Assembly (NCBI GenBank): GCA_021774355.1
Contig: JAJFJE010000410.1
Coordinates: forward strand, 1-8,442
Direction: 5' to 3'
DNA: 8,442 nt
From: Alphaproteobacteria bacterium
Lineage (GTDB): Bacteria > Pseudomonadota > Alphaproteobacteria > Zavarziniales > Zavarziniaceae
Part shown: piece by piece, positions 6,563-8,442 of the stretch
Layout: the number at the start of each line of letters is the position of its first letter
Numbering within the stretch: position 1 is the stretch's first letter
Made by a program: the position numbers and the translations under genes
Notes under the pieces: model-generated
Seen by the model: the letters and a program-made list of their open reading frames with translations, nothing else
What the model was told of the DNA's origin: nothing
Database searches by the model: none

Positions 6563-8442
6563 ATGAGCCTGTCGGGCCCCTTCATTCGCCGCCCGGTGGC
6601 CACCAGCCTGTCGGCCATCGGGCTGCTGCTGCTCGGCCTTGCCGGCTATCTCGCCTTGCCCGTCTCGTCGATGCCGGTGGTCGACCTGCCGACCATCGTC
6701 ATCCGGGCAGCCCTGCCGGGCGCCGGCCCGGAAACCATGGCCGCCGCCGTCGCCACCCCCATCGAACGGCAATTGGGGGTCATCGCCGGGCTCGACGAGT
6801 TGAATTCGATCAACACCGAGGGCAGCACCACCATCGTCGCCCAGTTCGCCCTGGGCCGGGATATCGACAGTATTGCCCATGACGTCCAGGCGGCCTTGAA
6901 CGCGGTCGCCGCCGACCTGCCCGCGGCGATGCCGCAGCCGCCGCTCTATATCAAGGCCAACCCCAATGTCTTCCCGATCCTGACCCTCGCCTTGTCGAGC
7001 GATGCCTTGCCGCCCGATGCGGTCTATGACTGGGCCGACCGGCTGATCGTCCAGCACCTGACCCAGGTGCCGGGCGTCGCCCAGGTGGAGATCAGCGGTG
7101 CCGACAAAAGCGCCCTGCGCATCCAGGCCGATCCCCAGGCCCTGGCGGCCCGCGGCCTGACCCTCGACGATGTCCGCGTGGCCCTCGAACAGGCGGTGGT
7201 CACGCTGCCTGCCGGCAGCCTGGAAGGCCCGGACCGCAGTGTCGTTATTACCGTTACCGGGACGGTGCGCGACGCCGCCAGCCTGCGGCGCCAGATCATC
7301 GCCTGGTCGGGCGGTGCCCCGATCCGCCTGGGCGACGTCGCCACGGTGGGCACGGCGCCGGGCAACCTCAAGGTCGGCTCGTGGTTCAACGGCGACCGGG
7401 CGGTTCTGGTCGATATCCGCAAGGAGCCGGGGGCCAACACCCTGGCGACGGTCGACCGGGTGCGCGCGAGCCTGGTCCAACTGCGCGCCTGGCTGCCGCC
7501 GGCCATCGCCATCCATGTGGTCGCCGACCGCACCCGCACCCTGCGCAGCGGCATTGCCGACCTGCAGGCGACCATGGTCGCGACGATTGCCCTGGTGGTG
7601 GTGGTGGTCGGGCTGTTCCTGCGCCATGGCGCCGCCCCGCTGATCCCGGCGCTGACCATCCCGGTGACCCTGGCCGGCAGTTTCGCCGCCATGTACGGCC
7701 TGGGCTTCAGCCTGGACAACCTGTCGATCATGGCACTGGTCATCGCCATCGGCTTTATCGTCGACGACACCATCGTCATGGTCGAGACCGTCACCCGCCT
7801 GATCGAGCAGGGCCTGCCGCCGCGCCAGGCAGCCCTGCGCGGGGCCCGCCAGGTTGCCTTCACCATCGTCGCCCTGACCGCCGCCCTGCTCGCCGCCCTC
7901 ATCCCGATCCTGTTCATGCCCGACCTGCTGGGGCGTTTCTTCCGCGAATTCGGCCTGACCCTCGCGGTCGCCATCACCCTGTCGGCCGGGCTGTCCTTGA
8001 CCCTGACCCCCAGCCTCTGCGCCCGGCTGCTGAAACCGGCCGACGGGCGGGCGCCGGACCGTCCGGGCCAGGGCCCGATCGCCCGGGCCACCGCCGCCTA
8101 TGGCCGCAGCCTGGACTGGGCCCTGGCCCGCCCGGGCCTGATGCTGGGCGGCGTCGGCCTTAGCGTCGTCGTGGTCGCGGTGCTGTTCGCGGCGGTTCCC
8201 AAGGGCTTCCTGCCGCGCCAGGACAGCGGCGTCATCCGTGCCGTCACCGACGCCCCGGCCGATATTTCCTTCGCGGCGATGAGCGAGCGCCAGGGCGCGG
8301 TCAGCCGCATCCTGCTGGCCGATCCGGCCGTCGCGGCCGTCACCAGCGCGGTCGGCGTCGGCCTGTGGAACGCGCTCAAGACCGGCACCCTGACCATCAC
8401 CCTGACGCCGCTGGACCAGCGCAAGGCGACCGCCGAGGCGGT
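6563..8442 (+). CDS. mdtC: RND efflux permease, MdtC type (second subunit, 3' end outside window)
   Basis: The frame is open from ATG 6563 to the right edge without a stop: 626 codons of an expected ~1025. MSLSGPFIRRPVATSLSAIG begins TM1, followed by PVSSMPVVDLPTIVI, PGAGPETMAAAVATPIER, LGRDIDSIAHDVQAALNAV, PLYIKANPN, VYDWADRLIVQHLTQVPGV, the TM2 valine run, FSLDNLSIMALVIAIGF (TM3-TM4), SLTLTPSLCARLL (TM6), PKGFLPRQDSG and ISFAAMSERQG. ETMAAAVATP and the YDWAD segment resemble E. coli MdtC more than MdtB. The relay aspartates are Asp401-Asp402, but this stretch reads VDDTIVMVETV: Thr replaces the usual Ala, and Thr409 replaces the nearly invariant Asn. TM5 also departs from the pattern, with Ala432 for the usual Gly and PDLLGRFF for the usual x-G-x-x-GRLF. 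The two permeases therefore look specialised. In E. coli MdtB2C the subunits are reported to play different roles in proton coupling and substrate binding. The TM10 lysine lies beyond the window and cannot be judged. No ribosome binding site is evident; the abutting upstream stop suggests translational coupling. Confidence 0.95.
   Translation, partial: MSLSGPFIRRPVATSLSAIGLLLLGLAGYLALPVSSMPVVDLPTIVIRAALPGAGPETMAAAVATPIERQLGVIAGLDELNSINTEGSTTIVAQFALGRDIDSIAHDVQAALNAVAADLPAAMPQPPLYIKANPNVFPILTLALSSDALPPDAVYDWADRLIVQHLTQVPGVAQVEISGADKSALRIQADPQALAARGLTLDDVRVALEQAVVTLPAGSLEGPDRSVVITVTGTVRDAASLRRQIIAWSGGAPIRLGDVATVGTAPGNLKVGSWFNGDRAVLVDIRKEPGANTLATVDRVRASLVQLRAWLPPAIAIHVVADRTRTLRSGIADLQATMVATIALVVVVVGLFLRHGAAPLIPALTIPVTLAGSFAAMYGLGFSLDNLSIMALVIAIGFIVDDTIVMVETVTRLIEQGLPPRQAALRGARQVAFTIVALTAALLAALIPILFMPDLLGRFFREFGLTLAVAITLSAGLSLTLTPSLCARLLKPADGRAPDRPGQGPIARATAAYGRSLDWALARPGLMLGGVGLSVVVVAVLFAAVPKGFLPRQDSGVIRAVTDAPADISFAAMSERQGAVSRILLADPAVAAVTSAVGVGLWNALKTGTLTITLTPLDQRKATAEA
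7703..7725 (+). repeat. 23-base identity shared by the two permease genes, copy 2
   Basis: Second copy of the exact match at 4604-4626, at the equivalent position of the downstream permease gene. It most likely reflects protein conservation plus uniform codon choice; gene conversion between tandem paralogues is an alternative. Confidence 0.75.

Noticed and set aside
4531..6882. A 783-codon plus-strand open frame in another register
   Set aside because: Its Arg/Pro/Gly/His-rich product overlaps the first permease and the start of the second out of frame; it shows no domain.
7594..7608. Five GGT units in a row
   Set aside because: This is an in-frame run of valine codons in TM2 of the second permease; it is too short and ordinary to call a functional repeat, though slippage is conceivable.
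3314..7627. A 1437-codon open frame on the minus strand
   Set aside because: It lies wholly opposite convincing permease and adaptor genes. Its product is repetitive in Gly, Gln, Asp, Arg and His with no recognisable domain, as expected of the mirror of high-GC coding DNA. It runs across the permease junction because both permeases share one frame.
6563..8442. Possible frameshift or pseudogene, since no stop closes this frame
   Set aside because: Codon-by-codon reading found no stop and the protein aligns mentally with MdtC throughout; it is simply cut by the window edge.

Overview
The window is a tightly packed, one-directional block of five plus-strand genes with almost no non-coding DNA. 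The DNA is very GC-rich (about 70% by eye), and codon third positions are mostly G or C. The RND-type efflux genes imply a Gram-negative cell. Composition and style suggest a high-GC proteobacterium, probably an alphaproteobacterium, but no ribosomal or other marker gene is present, so this is inference.

Layout: (1) 1-978 is the 3' end of a nonribosomal peptide synthetase gene that starts upstream. It holds the last half of a peptidyl-carrier domain and a complete type I thioesterase domain. (2) 999-2297 is a GT-B family 1 glycosyltransferase, probably started at a TTG preceded by a good ribosome binding site. (3) 2290-3453 is a periplasmic adaptor (membrane fusion protein) of the MdtA type. 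(4) 3461-6562 is a complete RND permease of the MdtB/MdtC type. (5) 6563-8442 is a second, paralogous RND permease, open to the right edge and lacking about the last 400 residues.

The junctions are a 20-base gap, an 8-base overlap, a 7-base gap and a TAG stop immediately followed by ATG. This looks like one transcription unit in which translation is coupled. No stretch is long enough to hold a separate promoter or terminator. There are no RNA genes, mobile elements or CRISPR arrays.

Read together, the genes suggest the end of a biosynthetic cluster for a secreted, probably glycosylated, nonribosomal peptide. The thioesterase releases the finished chain, the glycosyltransferase adds a sugar, and a three-component MdtABC/MuxABC-like pump with a heteromeric permease exports it. 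No outer-membrane channel gene is visible; it may lie downstream, or a TolC-like protein encoded elsewhere may serve. The chemical identity of the product cannot be read from this window.
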